From Flavonifractor sp963557075 (GTDB lineage Bacteria; Bacillota; Clostridia; Oscillospirales; Oscillospiraceae): 64,000 nt of DNA. The notes under the pieces are model-generated. The model was not told the origin of the DNA. It saw only the letters and a list, made by a program, of their open reading frames with translations, and made no database searches. The stretch covers positions 1 to 64,000 of the forward strand of contig CAUWDA010000004.1 of the NCBI GenBank assembly GCA_963557075.1, given 5' to 3'. Positions 17,963 to 26,227 of the stretch are shown one piece after another. How positions within the stretch are numbered: position 1 is the stretch's first letter; the number at the start of each line of letters is the position of its first letter. The position numbers were made by a program, and so were the translations under genes.

Positions 17963-17991
17963 ACTATACCACCGTGAAAACCGTTTGTCAA
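17963..17991 (-). promoter_or_regulatory. Consensus promoter of the DUF2975 operon
   Basis: TTGACA, 17-bp spacer, TATAGT on the minus strand. The -35 lies inside CCGTTTGTCAATG, the first arm of a spaced CCGTTT...AAACGG inverted repeat (17981-17986 and 18016-18021) that may be an operator. Confidence 0.75.
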
Positions 17992-18093
17992 TGTATTTTT
18001 ATTGTTTATCAATATAAACGGATGGGGAGAAGGGCGTGACAGAGCGGGGACAGCGGGAGACTGCGGGCGGGAGGGGCGGCGAGATGGTTTTCC

Positions 18094-18122
18094 TTGCATT
18101 GGCGCTGCGTTTCTAGTATAAT
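18094..18122 (+). promoter_or_regulatory. Promoter of leuS
   Basis: TTGCAT, 17-bp spacer, TATAAT. The transcript would start only about 50 nt before the ATG, so there is no room for a T-box leader. Confidence 0.75.
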
Positions 18123-18179
18123 GTTCTGGATTATGGAGCGGCAGACGCCGCCGGGATATGATATGAGGAAGTGCAGTCA

Positions 18180-20600
18180 ATGAAGTACGATTTTGCCGCC
18201 ATTGAACCCAAGTGGCAGAAAAAATGGGCGGAAGAGCAGACCTTCCGCTGCGAAAACCACAGCGACAAGCCCAAGTTTTACGGCCTGGTGGAGTTCCCCT
18301 ATCCCTCCGGACAGGGCCTGCACGTGGGCCATACCCGCCCCTACACCGCCATGGACGTGGTGGCCCGCAAGCGCCGGATGGACGGCTACAATGTGCTCTT
18401 CCCCATGGGCTATGACGCCTTCGGCCTGCCCACGGAGAACTATGCCATCAAGAACCACATCCACCCCGCCAAGGTGACCCACGACAACATTGCCAACTTC
18501 ACCAAGCAGCTCCACATGCTGGGCTACTCCTTCGACTGGGACCGGGTCATCAACACCACCGACCCGGATTACTACAAGTGGACCCAGTGGATCTTCCTCC
18601 AGCTGTGGAAGAAGGGTCTGGCCTATAAGACCACCATGCCCGTGAACTGGTGCACCTCCTGTAAGTGCGTGCTGGCCAACGAGGAAGTGGTGGAGGGCGT
18701 GTGCGAGCGCTGCGGCTCCCCCGTCATCCGCAAGGAGAAGAGCCAGTGGATGCTCAAGATCACCGAGTATGCCCAGCGGCTCATTGACGATCTGGACGAC
18801 CTGGATTTCATCGAGCGGGTCAAGACCCAGCAGAAGAACTGGATCGGCCGCTCCACCGGCGCCGAGGTCACTTTCAAGGCCACCACCGGCGAGGACATCG
18901 TGGTGTTCACCACCCGGCCCGACACCCTCTTCGGCGCCACCTATATGGTCCTCTCTCCCGAGCACGCCCTGGTACGGGGCTGGCTGGAGAGCGGCAAGCT
19001 GGCCAACGCCGACGAGGTGAAGGCGTATCAGGCCGCCGCCGCCTCCAAGTCCGACCTGGAGCGCACCGAGCTGAACAAGGAAAAGACCGGCGTGTGCCTG
19101 GACGGCGTCCGGGGCGTCAACCCGGTCAACGGCAAGGAGATCCCCATCTTCATCTCCGACTACGTCCTGTCCACCTACGGCACCGGCGCCATCATGGCCG
19201 TCCCCGCCCACGACGACCGGGACTGGGAGTTTGCCAAGAAGTTCGGCTGCGAGATCATTGAGGTGGTCTCCGGCGGCGAGGACGTGCAGCAGGCCGCCTT
19301 CACCGCCAAGGACGAGACCGGTATCCTGGTCAACTCCGATTTCCTCAACGGCCTCACCGTGAAGGACGCCATCCCCGTCATCACCAAGTGGCTGGAGGAG
19401 AAGGGCATCGGCGCGGCCAAGGTCAATTACAAGCTCCGCGACTGGGTGTTCTCCCGTCAGCGCTACTGGGGCGAGCCTATCCCCATGGTGTACTGCGAGA
19501 AGTGCGGCTGGCAGCCCCTCAGCGAGGACCAGCTGCCCCTGCTGCTGCCCGACGTGGACTCCTACGAGCCCACCGACGACGGTGAGTCCCCCCTGTCCAA
19601 GATGACCGACTGGGTCAACACCACCTGCCCCCACTGCGGCGGTCCCGCCAAGCGGGAGACCGACACCATGCCCCAGTGGGCCGGCTCCTCCTGGTACTTC
19701 CTGCGCTATATGGACCCCCACAACGACAAGGCCCTGGCCTCCAAGGAGGCGCTGGAGTACTGGAGCCCGGTGGACTGGTACAACGGCGGCATGGAGCACA
19801 CCACCCTGCACCTGCTGTACAGCCGGTTCTGGCACAAGTTCCTCTACGACATCGGCGTGGTGCCCACCAAGGAGCCCTACAAGAAGCGCACCTCCCACGG
19901 CATGATCCTGGGCGAGGGCGGCGAGAAGATGTCCAAGAGCCGGGGCAACGTGGTCAACCCCAACGACGTGGTGGCCCAGTACGGCGCGGACACCATGCGC
20001 ACCTATATCATGTTCATCGGCGACTTTGAGAAGGCCGCCTCCTGGAGCGACAACGCCGTCAAGGGCTGCAAGCGCTTCCTGGACCGGGTGTGGAACCTGG
20101 CGGAAAACCTGACCGATTCCATGGACTACACCCCCGCCAACGAGAGCGGCGTCCACAAGACCATCAAAAAGGTGGCCGACGACATCGAGGCCATGAAGTT
20201 CAACACCGCCATTGCCGCCCTCATGGCTCTGGTCAACGACTTCTATGCCAACGGCTGCTCCAAGGGCGACTACAAGACCCTGCTGCTGATGCTCTCTCCC
20301 TTCGCGCCCCACATGGTGGAGGAGCTGTGGGAGACCCTGGGCTTCAACGCCGGCGGCATGGCCTGCCAGCAGGCGTGGCCCGCCTATGACGAGAGCAAGA
20401 CCGTGGCTGCCGAGGTGCAGATGGCGGTCCAGGTGTGCGGCAAGCTGCGCGCCACCATCACTGTGCCTGTGGACAGCGATGAGGCCGCCGTGGTGGCCGC
20501 CGCGCTGGCCGACCCCAAGGTGCAGAAGTTCACCGAGGGCAAGAACCTGGTCAAGACCATCCTGGTGCCCAATAAGCTGGTCAACCTCATCGCCAAGTAA
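18180..20600 (+). CDS. leuS: Leucyl-tRNA synthetase
   Basis: 806 residues. It charges tRNA(Leu). The class I HIGH motif appears as HVGH (about residue 48) and KMSKS is intact (about residue 583). A CP1 editing domain (about 220-410) contains the threonine-rich TTRPDTLFGATYMVL and the GTGAIMAVPAHDDRD motif. A zinc-like CTSCKC / CERCG region precedes it and a CEKCGW / CPHCGG pair lies further on. ATG 18180 is chosen over GTG 18171 because GAGGAAG overlaps the latter. It is followed 1 bp later by a VOC gene. Confidence 0.98.
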   Translation: MKYDFAAIEPKWQKKWAEEQTFRCENHSDKPKFYGLVEFPYPSGQGLHVGHTRPYTAMDVVARKRRMDGYNVLFPMGYDAFGLPTENYAIKNHIHPAKVTHDNIANFTKQLHMLGYSFDWDRVINTTDPDYYKWTQWIFLQLWKKGLAYKTTMPVNWCTSCKCVLANEEVVEGVCERCGSPVIRKEKSQWMLKITEYAQRLIDDLDDLDFIERVKTQQKNWIGRSTGAEVTFKATTGEDIVVFTTRPDTLFGATYMVLSPEHALVRGWLESGKLANADEVKAYQAAAASKSDLERTELNKEKTGVCLDGVRGVNPVNGKEIPIFISDYVLSTYGTGAIMAVPAHDDRDWEFAKKFGCEIIEVVSGGEDVQQAAFTAKDETGILVNSDFLNGLTVKDAIPVITKWLEEKGIGAAKVNYKLRDWVFSRQRYWGEPIPMVYCEKCGWQPLSEDQLPLLLPDVDSYEPTDDGESPLSKMTDWVNTTCPHCGGPAKRETDTMPQWAGSSWYFLRYMDPHNDKALASKEALEYWSPVDWYNGGMEHTTLHLLYSRFWHKFLYDIGVVPTKEPYKKRTSHGMILGEGGEKMSKSRGNVVNPNDVVAQYGADTMRTYIMFIGDFEKAASWSDNAVKGCKRFLDRVWNLAENLTDSMDYTPANESGVHKTIKKVADDIEAMKFNTAIAALMALVNDFYANGCSKGDYKTLLLMLSPFAPHMVEELWETLGFNAGGMACQQAWPAYDESKTVAAEVQMAVQVCGKLRATITVPVDSDEAAVVAAALADPKVQKFTEGKNLVKTILVPNKLVNLIAK

Positions 20601-20601
20601 G

Positions 20602-20979
20602 ATGCGGGGGGTACACCATATTTCCCTCAAGGCCAAGGGCGCGGCTGCGTTTGAAGGCGTGCTGGCCTTTTACAGGGACGTGCTGGGCTGTCCCCTGGTC
20701 CGCCGCTGGGGCGAGGGGGAGAGCCAGGGCGCTATGCTGGACCTGGGCAACACCCTGCTGGAGGTCATGGCCAACGGCAAGGCGGAGGAAAAGGGTCTCT
20801 TTGCCCATATCGCCTTTGCCGCCGACGACGTGGACGGCATGGCCCGCCGGGTCCGGGAGGCCGGGTATCCGGTCTTTCTGGGGCCGGAGGACAAAAATCT
20901 GGGCGGGGATTACCCCATCCGGATCGCCTTCTGCACCGGCCCGGCCGGGGAGGAGATCGAGTTTTTCCAGGAACGGTAA
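20602..20979 (+). CDS. VOC-family (glyoxalase/bleomycin-resistance fold) protein
   Basis: 125 residues, one VOC domain with paired beta-alpha-beta-beta-beta modules. VHHISLKAKG, FYRDVLGCPLVRRW, LFAHIAFAADDVDGMARRV and the C-terminal GPAGEEIEFFQ place the metal-binding His and Glu residues as in glyoxalase-like proteins. Substrate unknown. It begins directly after the leuS stop without its own clear Shine-Dalgarno, so it is probably translated by coupling. Confidence 0.85.
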   Translation: MRGVHHISLKAKGAAAFEGVLAFYRDVLGCPLVRRWGEGESQGAMLDLGNTLLEVMANGKAEEKGLFAHIAFAADDVDGMARRVREAGYPVFLGPEDKNLGGDYPIRIAFCTGPAGEEIEFFQER

Positions 20980-21009
20980 CAATACCACAGGGGAAATCGA
21001 AATCCGCTC

Positions 21010-21038
21010 TTGACATTTGCCTGCGGATAGCATACAAT
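21010..21038 (+). promoter_or_regulatory. Promoter of rpsU
   Basis: TTGACA (21010-21015), 17-bp spacer, TACAAT (21033-21038), 75 bp before the start. Confidence 0.8.
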
Positions 21039-21112
21039 GATTCTGTTAAAGCCATATCTATGTGTGGCCCTTTGGCGGTGGAACCCCGCCGCTTCGGAGG
21101 GAGGGGAAGTCA

Positions 21113-21295
21113 ATGTCGGAAGTCCATGTGAAGGACGGCGAGTCCTTGGAGAACGCGCTGAAGCGTTTCAAGCGCAGCTGTGCCAAGTCTGGTGTTCTGG
21201 CCGAGGTTCGCAAGCGTGAGCACTACGAGAGCCCGAGCGTCAAGCGCCGCAAGAAGTCTGAGGCCGCCCGCAAGAACCGCAAGAAGTACTACTAA
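21113..21295 (+). CDS. rpsU: 30S ribosomal protein S21
   Basis: 60 residues, normal for S21, which binds near the 3' end of 16S rRNA in the small subunit. ESLENALKRFKRSCAKSGVLAEVRKREHYE and the basic tail KRRKKSEAARKNRKKYY are characteristic. GGAGGGAGGGG lies upstream. It is a monocistronic unit with its own consensus promoter and terminator. Confidence 0.97.
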   Translation: MSEVHVKDGESLENALKRFKRSCAKSGVLAEVRKREHYESPSVKRRKKSEAARKNRKKYY

Positions 21296-21306
21296 TCCTA
21301 CAAATC

Positions 21307-21347
21307 ACAGGACCCCGCGCCATCGGCGCGGGGTCCTGTTGTGTTTT
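21307..21347. terminator. Terminator of rpsU
   Basis: ACAGGACCCCGCGCC (21307-21321) pairs perfectly with GGCGCGGGGTCCTGT (21325-21339), followed by TGTGTTTT. It also lies at the end of the convergent GH18-like gene. Confidence 0.85.
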
Positions 21348-22129
21348 CAGCGCCCCGCCAGGATGCCGTCCAGCAGGTCCTCGGTCTGGGGATAGGAGAG
21401 CACCCCGTGGCGGATACCGGCCTGACGGGCCACCTGCAGCTTTTTGCGGATGGACCCGGCGTCGTCGAAGAGGACGAAGTGGGCGCCGTTCTCCCGGGAC
21501 ATATAAGTAAAATAGTGGGCGCACAGTTCGGTGGAGAAAAAGACAGAGGGGGAGCGCTCCTCCATTAGACGCCCCAGCGCTTCCGGAGAGAGGGGACGCC
21601 CCTGCCCGGCTGGGGAGGGGAGAAAGAAATCCTCCGCCACCCGCTCCACCGCCAGGGTCGTCCGCTGGGGGCCGTACCGCTCCACAGCCTCCTCCAGCCG
21701 CTGGCGCAGGGAGCCGCCGGACAGGGCGGAGGAGATCATCACCCGGGCGTGGGGGGAGCAGTCCCCGTAGGCCTCCGGCACATAGAGGGGCCAGCCCCGC
21801 TTGTGGGCCAGACCGCCCAGCAGCGTTACGACCTCCGCCAGCAGGGGGATGGGGCGGCCCTCAAAGTCGCACAGGATGCCGTCGTATCCCCGGGCGGCGC
21901 ACTCCCGCAGGATCTCCTGACAGAAGGGGGCGGCCTCCCCGCGGCCGTCAAAGCCGGCGCAGTCCAGGGCCATCAGGCCGCCCCGGACGGATATGGGCAT
22001 GTTGGCCCGGAAAAGATGCGGGCCGCCGCCTATCCGGTAGGCCGCGTGGGCCACCGGCAGGCCAAACCGCAGGGCCGCCCGGCTGTGGCCCGGCGGCGCG
22101 GTGAGGATAAGTGTGAAATTCGGCTGCAT
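21347..22129 (-). CDS. GH18-like (chitinase-fold) protein of unknown function
   Basis: 260 residues. The segment YDGILCDFEG (about residue 88) matches the GH18 active-site strand DGxDxDxE, but the middle aspartate is replaced by leucine while the catalytic glutamate is kept. This recalls the spore-cortex/chitinase-like TIM barrels of Firmicutes. No signal peptide is seen. The start at 22129 follows AAGGGGG. It is a single gene, convergent with rpsU. Assignment to GH18 is by motif only; activity is uncertain. Confidence 0.55.
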   Translation of the reverse strand: MQPNFTLILTAPPGHSRAALRFGLPVAHAAYRIGGGPHLFRANMPISVRGGLMALDCAGFDGRGEAAPFCQEILRECAARGYDGILCDFEGRPIPLLAEVVTLLGGLAHKRGWPLYVPEAYGDCSPHARVMISSALSGGSLRQRLEEAVERYGPQRTTLAVERVAEDFFLPSPAGQGRPLSPEALGRLMEERSPSVFFSTELCAHYFTYMSRENGAHFVLFDDAGSIRKKLQVARQAGIRHGVLSYPQTEDLLDGILAGR

Positions 22130-22272
22130 ACGAGCTACCCCCTTGTCCAAGTTGTAAGAAGCGTGTATAATCAGCTTGTCGAAAATGCCTTTGGATCCGT
22201 TGTGCTGTAGGTTCTTTTCGATAGCCCGTATCATTCTATGCGGGCCAGACGGCAAATAGACGAGGTGAAGCC

Positions 22273-22773
22273 ATGCTGACGGCCCACTGGTCGGGAAAGA
22301 CCATTTACGACATTGACCCCGCCGCCCTGGCCCGGCGGGGCATCCGGCTGCTGCTGGCCGACCTGGACAACACCCTGGTGCCCTATGGGGTGCCGGAGCC
22401 CACCCTGCCGGTGCGGGAGTGGACGGCGGCGCTGCGGGAGCGGGGCGTCACCCTGTTTGTGCTGTCCAATAACCGGCATCCCCAGCGGCCGGAGCGGTTC
22501 TGTACGGCCCTGGGCGTCCCCTATATCGGCCACGCAGGCAAGCCCAAGGCGGGCTCCTTTTACCGGGCCATGGAGCAGATGGGCTGCACGCCGGAGCAGA
22601 CCGCCATTGTGGGGGACCAGATCTTTACCGATATCCTGGGCGGCAGCCGTGCCGGAGTGACCACCCTGCTGGTGGAGCCCATCCGGCTGGCGGGCAATCC
22701 GGGGCGCTACCTGCGGTATGCCGCCGAGTGGCCCTTCCGCGCCCTGACAAAAAGGAGAGCAAAACCGTTATGA
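22273..22773 (+). CDS. YqeG family HAD-IIIA phosphatase
   Basis: 166 residues. HAD motifs are LLADLDNTLVPY (nucleophile Asp, residue about 30), VLSNN (motif II), GKPKAGSFYRAM (motif III Lys) and GDQIFTDILGG (motif IV). The order and length match YqeG; its substrate is not established. GAGGTGAAG precedes the ATG. The stop overlaps the nfo start by 4 bp (ATGA). Confidence 0.92.
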   Translation: MLTAHWSGKTIYDIDPAALARRGIRLLLADLDNTLVPYGVPEPTLPVREWTAALRERGVTLFVLSNNRHPQRPERFCTALGVPYIGHAGKPKAGSFYRAMEQMGCTPEQTAIVGDQIFTDILGGSRAGVTTLLVEPIRLAGNPGRYLRYAAEWPFRALTKRRAKPL

Positions 22774-23618
22774 GCGCTATATTCGGCCCCGCGGGCAACG
22801 CGGAGTCCTTCCCCTATAAGTCCTCGGTGGACGCCCCCCGGTGGCTGGCCGGGCTGGGCCTGGACTGCTATGAGTACCAGTGCGGCAAGGGGGTCAACGT
22901 GGGGGAGGCCACCGCCCGCAAAGTGGGAGAGGCCGCCCGGGCGGCGGGGATCTCGCTGTCCCTCCACGCCCCCTATTTCATCAACCTGGCCAATCCCGAT
23001 CCGGAGAGCCTGCAAAAGACCATCGGCTATATCACTGCCGCCTGTCAGGCTGCGGACTGGATGGGGGCCACCCGGGTGGTCATCCACTCGGGCGCCCTGA
23101 TGAAGCGCACCCGGCGGGAGGCTCAGGACATCGCCCTGAAGTCCCTGAAGACGGTGGTGGCCGCCTGTGACGACGCCGGTTTCGGCCACATCGCCCTCTG
23201 CCCCGAGACCATGGGCAAGATCAACCAGCTGGGGGACCTGGACGAAGTGCTGGAGCTGTGCACCCTGGAGGGGCGGCTCACCCCCTGCGTGGACTTTGGA
23301 CACCTGTATGCCCGGTCTCTGGGGGAGCTGGAGGGCCACGAGGCCTGTGTCCGGATGCTGGACCGCATCAAAGAGGTGCTGGGGGAGGAGCGGGCCAGCC
23401 GCTTCCACAGCCACTTCTCCAAAATCCAGTTCACCCCCAACGGGGGCGAAAAGATGCACCTGACCTTTGACCAGGAGGAGTTTGGCCCCGACCCGGAGCC
23501 GCTGATGGCGGAGGTGGCCCGCCGGGGCTGGAGCCCCACCTTTATCTGCGAAAGCGCAGGAACCCAGGCGGAGGACGCACTGACCATGAAAAAACTGTAT
23601 CAAAATAGTTTGACGTAA
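22770..23618 (+). CDS. nfo: Endonuclease IV-family (AP endonuclease) protein
   Basis: 282-residue TIM-barrel AP endonuclease, which cuts DNA 5' of abasic sites. Zinc-ligand motifs are visible: SLHAPYFINL, VIHSGAL, ALCPETMGK, CVDFGHLYA, HSHFS and ICESAG. AAAGGAG precedes the ATG, which overlaps yqeG. The last 15 or so residues come from a segment that reappears twice downstream, after each of two copies of a hairpin-rich repeat. The present ending is KKLYQNSLT. The downstream-most relic ends KKLYQGAL and is probably the ancestral C-terminus. Confidence 0.92.
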   Translation: MSAIFGPAGNAESFPYKSSVDAPRWLAGLGLDCYEYQCGKGVNVGEATARKVGEAARAAGISLSLHAPYFINLANPDPESLQKTIGYITAACQAADWMGATRVVIHSGALMKRTRREAQDIALKSLKTVVAACDDAGFGHIALCPETMGKINQLGDLDEVLELCTLEGRLTPCVDFGHLYARSLGELEGHEACVRMLDRIKEVLGEERASRFHSHFSKIQFTPNGGEKMHLTFDQEEFGPDPEPLMAEVARRGWSPTFICESAGTQAEDALTMKKLYQNSLT

Positions 23619-23778
23619 GTTCCTGTGCGCTTTCGCAGGGGCCCCGCAGCGCGGGGCGGCGCATTTGCGCCGTACCAAGCGTTTTGGGCCTTGGCCCAAA
23701 ACCTTGATGCCGGGCGAATTCATTTCGCCCGAGCAGATAAAAATATGGGGTCCCCGGCGGACCGTGGTCCGCTGGGGT
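23619..23778 (+). mobile_element. Candidate non-autonomous hairpin element, copy 1 at nfo
   Basis: The part of the unit that is not nfo coding sequence. It opens directly at the stop codon with 23619-23638, an inverted copy of nfo 23546-23563 (two extra bases), followed by the GGGG CCCCGC core. It encodes no protein and no transposase is nearby. Mobility is inferred from occurrence at four loci in this window. Confidence 0.6.
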
Positions 23779-23846
23779 AAAGCGCGGGAACCCAGGCGGA
23801 GGACGCACTGACCATGAAAAAACTGTACCAAAATAGTTTGACGTAA
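23779..23846 (+). pseudogene. Second copy of the nfo 3' end (relic)
   Basis: Matches 23551-23618 at all but two positions, including the stop codon. It has no start codon or Shine-Dalgarno and is out of frame with the real gene end. Confidence 0.85.
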
Positions 23847-24006
23847 GTTCCTGTGCGCTTTCGCAGGGGCCCCGCAGCGCGGGGCGGCGCATTTGCGCCG
23901 TACCAAGCGTTTTGGGCCTTGGCCCAAAACCTTGATGCCGGGCGAATTCATTTCGACCGAGCAGATAAGAATATGGGGTCCCCGGCGGACCGTGGTCCGC
24001 TGGGGC
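23847..24006 (+). mobile_element. Candidate non-autonomous hairpin element, copy 2 at nfo
   Basis: Near-identical to 23619-23778. Substitutions include one that unpairs hairpin 4 (CGCCC to CGACC). Confidence 0.6.
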
Positions 24007-24071
24007 AAAGCGCGGGAACCCAGGCCGAGGATGCACTGATCATGAAAAAACTGTACCAAGGCGCCCTGTAG
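24007..24071 (+). pseudogene. Third copy of the nfo 3' end (probable ancestral end)
   Basis: Reads SAGTQAEDAL then I, MKKLYQGAL and TAG at 24069. Compared with the in-use end it shows third-position changes (GCG/GCC, GAC/GAT, TAT/TAC), one Thr/Ile change and a different last four residues. The stop lies in a GGCGCCCT/AGGGCGCC palindrome. pepP starts 37 bp later. Confidence 0.8.
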
Positions 24072-24107
24072 GGCGCCGCGGCGCGAGATAGAAAGGAAGT
24101 CATTATC

Positions 24108-25169
24108 ATGAATCATCTCAATCAGATCGCGGCCAAGCTGGACCAGTACCAGCTGGATGCCATGCTCATCACCAGTGAGCCCGGCGAGTTTTATGCCATC
24201 GGCTTCCACGGCGAGGGCATGATCGTCGTGACCCGGACCGAGAGCCGCTATTTTACCGACTCCCGGTATATCGAGGCTGCGGGCAACCTGGTCACCGGCG
24301 CCCACATCACCATGACCGACCGGAACAAGAACTTCATGGTGCTGGCGGAGCAGGCCGTGCAGGAGCTGGGCATCAAGAAGCTGGGCTTTGAGGACGGCTA
24401 TGTGACCGTGGCGGCTTACAACCAGTACGCCAAGCTGCCCTGCGAGCTGGTGCCCGCACAGGGCCTGCTGGACGGCCTGCGGGCCGCCAAGGACGAGGAA
24501 GAGATCGCCCTGATGAAGAAGGCCCAGGACATCACCGACCAGGCCTTTGACGCCATTCTGAAGTTCATCCAGCCCGGCATGACCGAGCAGGAGATCGCCG
24601 CTCGGCTCCAGTATGAGATGCTGCTCCGGGGCGCTGAGAAGATGAGCTTTGACCCCATCGTGGTCTCCGGCCCCAACGGCTCCCTGCCCCACGGCATCCC
24701 CAGCGAGAAGAAGGTGCAGAAGGGCGAGTTCCTCACCATGGACTTCGGCTGTAAGTTCGGCGGCTACTGCTCCGACATGACCCGCACCATCGCCCTGGGC
24801 GAGCCTACTGAGGAGATGCGCAAGGTGTACGACACCGTGCTGAAGGCCCAGCTGGCCGGAATCGCCAAGGCCAAGGCCGGCGTGCCCGGCAAGGAGATCC
24901 ACACCGCCGCCGCGCAGGTGATCGAGGAGGCCGGCTACGGGGAGTACTTTGGACACGGCTTCGGCCACAGTGTGGGCATCGAGATCCACGAGTCCCCCAA
25001 CGCCAACGGCCGGGACGAGACCCCCATGCCCGTGGGCGCCGCCGTCTCCGCCGAGCCCGGCATCTATCTGCCCGGCAAGTTCGGCGTGCGCATCGAGGAC
25101 GTGCTCATCTACACCGAGGAGGGCAATGTGGACATCACCCACTCCCCCAAGGAGCTGATCATTCTTTAA
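24108..25169 (+). CDS. M24-family Xaa-Pro aminopeptidase
   Basis: 353-residue dinuclear metallopeptidase that removes N-terminal residues ahead of proline. The creatinase-like N-terminal domain (1-125) precedes the pita-bread domain. The metal ligands are all visible: MDFG, SDMTRT, HGFGHSVGIEIHE, SAEPGIY and GVRIED. GAAAGGAAG precedes the ATG. It is downstream of yqeG-nfo and has no visible promoter of its own, so its transcription must pass through the repeat array. Confidence 0.94.
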   Translation: MNHLNQIAAKLDQYQLDAMLITSEPGEFYAIGFHGEGMIVVTRTESRYFTDSRYIEAAGNLVTGAHITMTDRNKNFMVLAEQAVQELGIKKLGFEDGYVTVAAYNQYAKLPCELVPAQGLLDGLRAAKDEEEIALMKKAQDITDQAFDAILKFIQPGMTEQEIAARLQYEMLLRGAEKMSFDPIVVSGPNGSLPHGIPSEKKVQKGEFLTMDFGCKFGGYCSDMTRTIALGEPTEEMRKVYDTVLKAQLAGIAKAKAGVPGKEIHTAAAQVIEEAGYGEYFGHGFGHSVGIEIHESPNANGRDETPMPVGAAVSAEPGIYLPGKFGVRIEDVLIYTEEGNVDITHSPKELIIL

Positions 25170-25382
25170 AGCCGGCGTAATTTATGAACGCCCTCGATAG
25201 AATGCTTGCAGTGCTGCTAAACGGTTAAGCATGCATGGAAGCTGGATGGAAGAGACTCATGTGTTATGCATTGAGGGATTTTGTGGAGATCCCGGCAGGA
25301 TTCAAGAGGAAGTTGATCCACCCAGCGACCAAAAGCTCTGCCGGATGCAGAGCGGGGCATATTTTGGAGAAGGGACGTTTCT
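25170..25382. other. Intergenic region after pepP
   Basis: Locally AT-richer than its surroundings. A GGCGT/ACGCC hairpin follows the pepP stop but lacks a T-run. No convincing gene or RNA motif was found. Confidence 0.4.
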
Positions 25383-25610
25383 GTGTCGCTGCTGTTGGCT
25401 AATGTTGTTTTTAGAATGACCGAATTTTGCTTTTATATTTTGGGTATTGCCGCCTTTGTGGTATACCTAAAACGCAATGGAATGCGGAAGCGAACCGATT
25501 TGGATGCCCCGGATTCTGGGGACGAGGCCCGGGAGCGGCTGGAAGGCTGCGGGGCAAAATCCCTTAAAAAGATGGGACTACCCCTTGCAATGCGGGAAAT
25601 AATAGGGTAA
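25383..25610 (+). CDS. Possible small single-pass membrane protein
   Basis: 75 codons from GTG 25383, eight bases after GAAGGGA. The product would have one hydrophobic helix (about 13-28, FCFYILGIAAFVVYL) followed by a basic then mixed tail. No family recognised. Its 3' end overlaps the efp promoter, and codon use is less biased than that of its neighbours, so it may be spurious. Confidence 0.3.
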   Translation: MSLLLANVVFRMTEFCFYILGIAAFVVYLKRNGMRKRTDLDAPDSGDEARERLEGCGAKSLKKMGLPLAMREIIG

Positions 25611-25613
25611 AAT
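25585..25613 (+). promoter_or_regulatory. Promoter of efp
   Basis: TTGCAA, 17-bp spacer, TAAAAT, 45 bp before the efp start. Confidence 0.7.
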
Positions 25614-25657
25614 GACTTAGCTGATTATATAAAATACCTTTTGGAGGATGAATTTCA

Positions 25658-26227
25658 ATGCCTACGATTTCTGCCAGTGATTTCCGCAACGGCGTGACCT
25701 TTGAGATGGACGGCCAGGTCATGCAGGTCGTCGAGTTCCAGCACGTCAAGCCCGGCAAGGGCGCCGCTTTCGTCCGCACCAAGATGAAGAACGTCATCAC
25801 CGGCGGCGTGACCGAGACCTCTTTCAACCCCACCGCCAAGTTCGAGCAGGCCTATGTGGAGCGCAAGGACATGGAGTACAGCTACAACGACGGCGACCTG
25901 TACTACTTCATGGACCCCGAGACCTACGACCTGGTGCCCATCGGCGCCGAGCTGCTGGGCGACAGCTTCCGCTTCGTGAAGGAGAACATGGTGTGCAAGA
26001 TCAACTCCTACAAGGGCAAGATCTTCGCCGTGGAGCCCCCCACCTTTGTGGAGCTGGAGGTCAGCGAGACCGATCCCGGCTTCAAGGGCGACACCGCCAC
26101 CAACGTGACCAAGCCCGCCACCCTGGAGACCGGCGCCGAGATCAAGGTGCCTCTGTTCATCAACCCCGGCGACAAGATCAAGATCGACACCCGTACCGGC
26201 GAGTACCTGGAGCGCTGCAAGGGCTAA
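25658..26227 (+). CDS. efp: Translation elongation factor P
   Basis: 189 residues, the standard three-barrel EF-P, which relieves ribosome stalling at polyproline. KOW-like domain I carries the HVKPGKGAAF loop; the lysine at its tip (about residue 32) is the site modified in other bacteria. The central OB domain and C-terminal domain (INPGDKIKIDTRTGEYLERCKG) are complete. TTTGGAGGATG provides the ribosome binding site. The final 40 nt of the gene are duplicated beyond a hairpin element. Confidence 0.97.
   Translation: MPTISASDFRNGVTFEMDGQVMQVVEFQHVKPGKGAAFVRTKMKNVITGGVTETSFNPTAKFEQAYVERKDMEYSYNDGDLYYFMDPETYDLVPIGAELLGDSFRFVKENMVCKINSYKGKIFAVEPPTFVELEVSETDPGFKGDTATNVTKPATLETGAEIKVPLFINPGDKIKIDTRTGEYLERCKG

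Larger units (their letters stand above)
23551..24006 (+). repeat. Two tandem 228-bp units: nfo 3' end plus multi-hairpin element
   Basis: Units 23551-23778 and 23779-24006 differ at only about five positions. Each begins with the last 68 nt of nfo (stop at 23616 or 23844), then an inverted copy of nfo 23546-23563, then a core of five hairpins. In unit 1 the stems are 23642-23647/23651-23656, 23657-23662/23667-23672, 23682-23690/23693-23701, 23712-23718/23724-23730 and 23752-23762/23767-23777. Linkers GTACCAAGCG, CCTTGATGC and GAGCAGATAAAAA recur at the other loci. Unit 2 has a broken fourth stem. Confidence 0.95.

Noticed and set aside
18022..18179. T-box before leuS
   Set aside because: The promoter lies only about 50 nt before the start and no T-box sequence is present.
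23853..24071. Open frames running through the element into the repeated gene end (also 26229-26447)
   Set aside because: No ribosome binding site, composition dominated by hairpin sequence, and no similarity between loci except the host gene end.
23551..24071. CRISPR array
   Set aside because: The repeats are 228 bp, contiguous and include coding sequence; there are no spacers and no cas genes.
22707..25142. Long open frames antisense to nfo, pepP and other genes (also opposite leuS and feoB)
   Set aside because: They are by-products of GC-rich third positions; the sense strands encode recognisable proteins.
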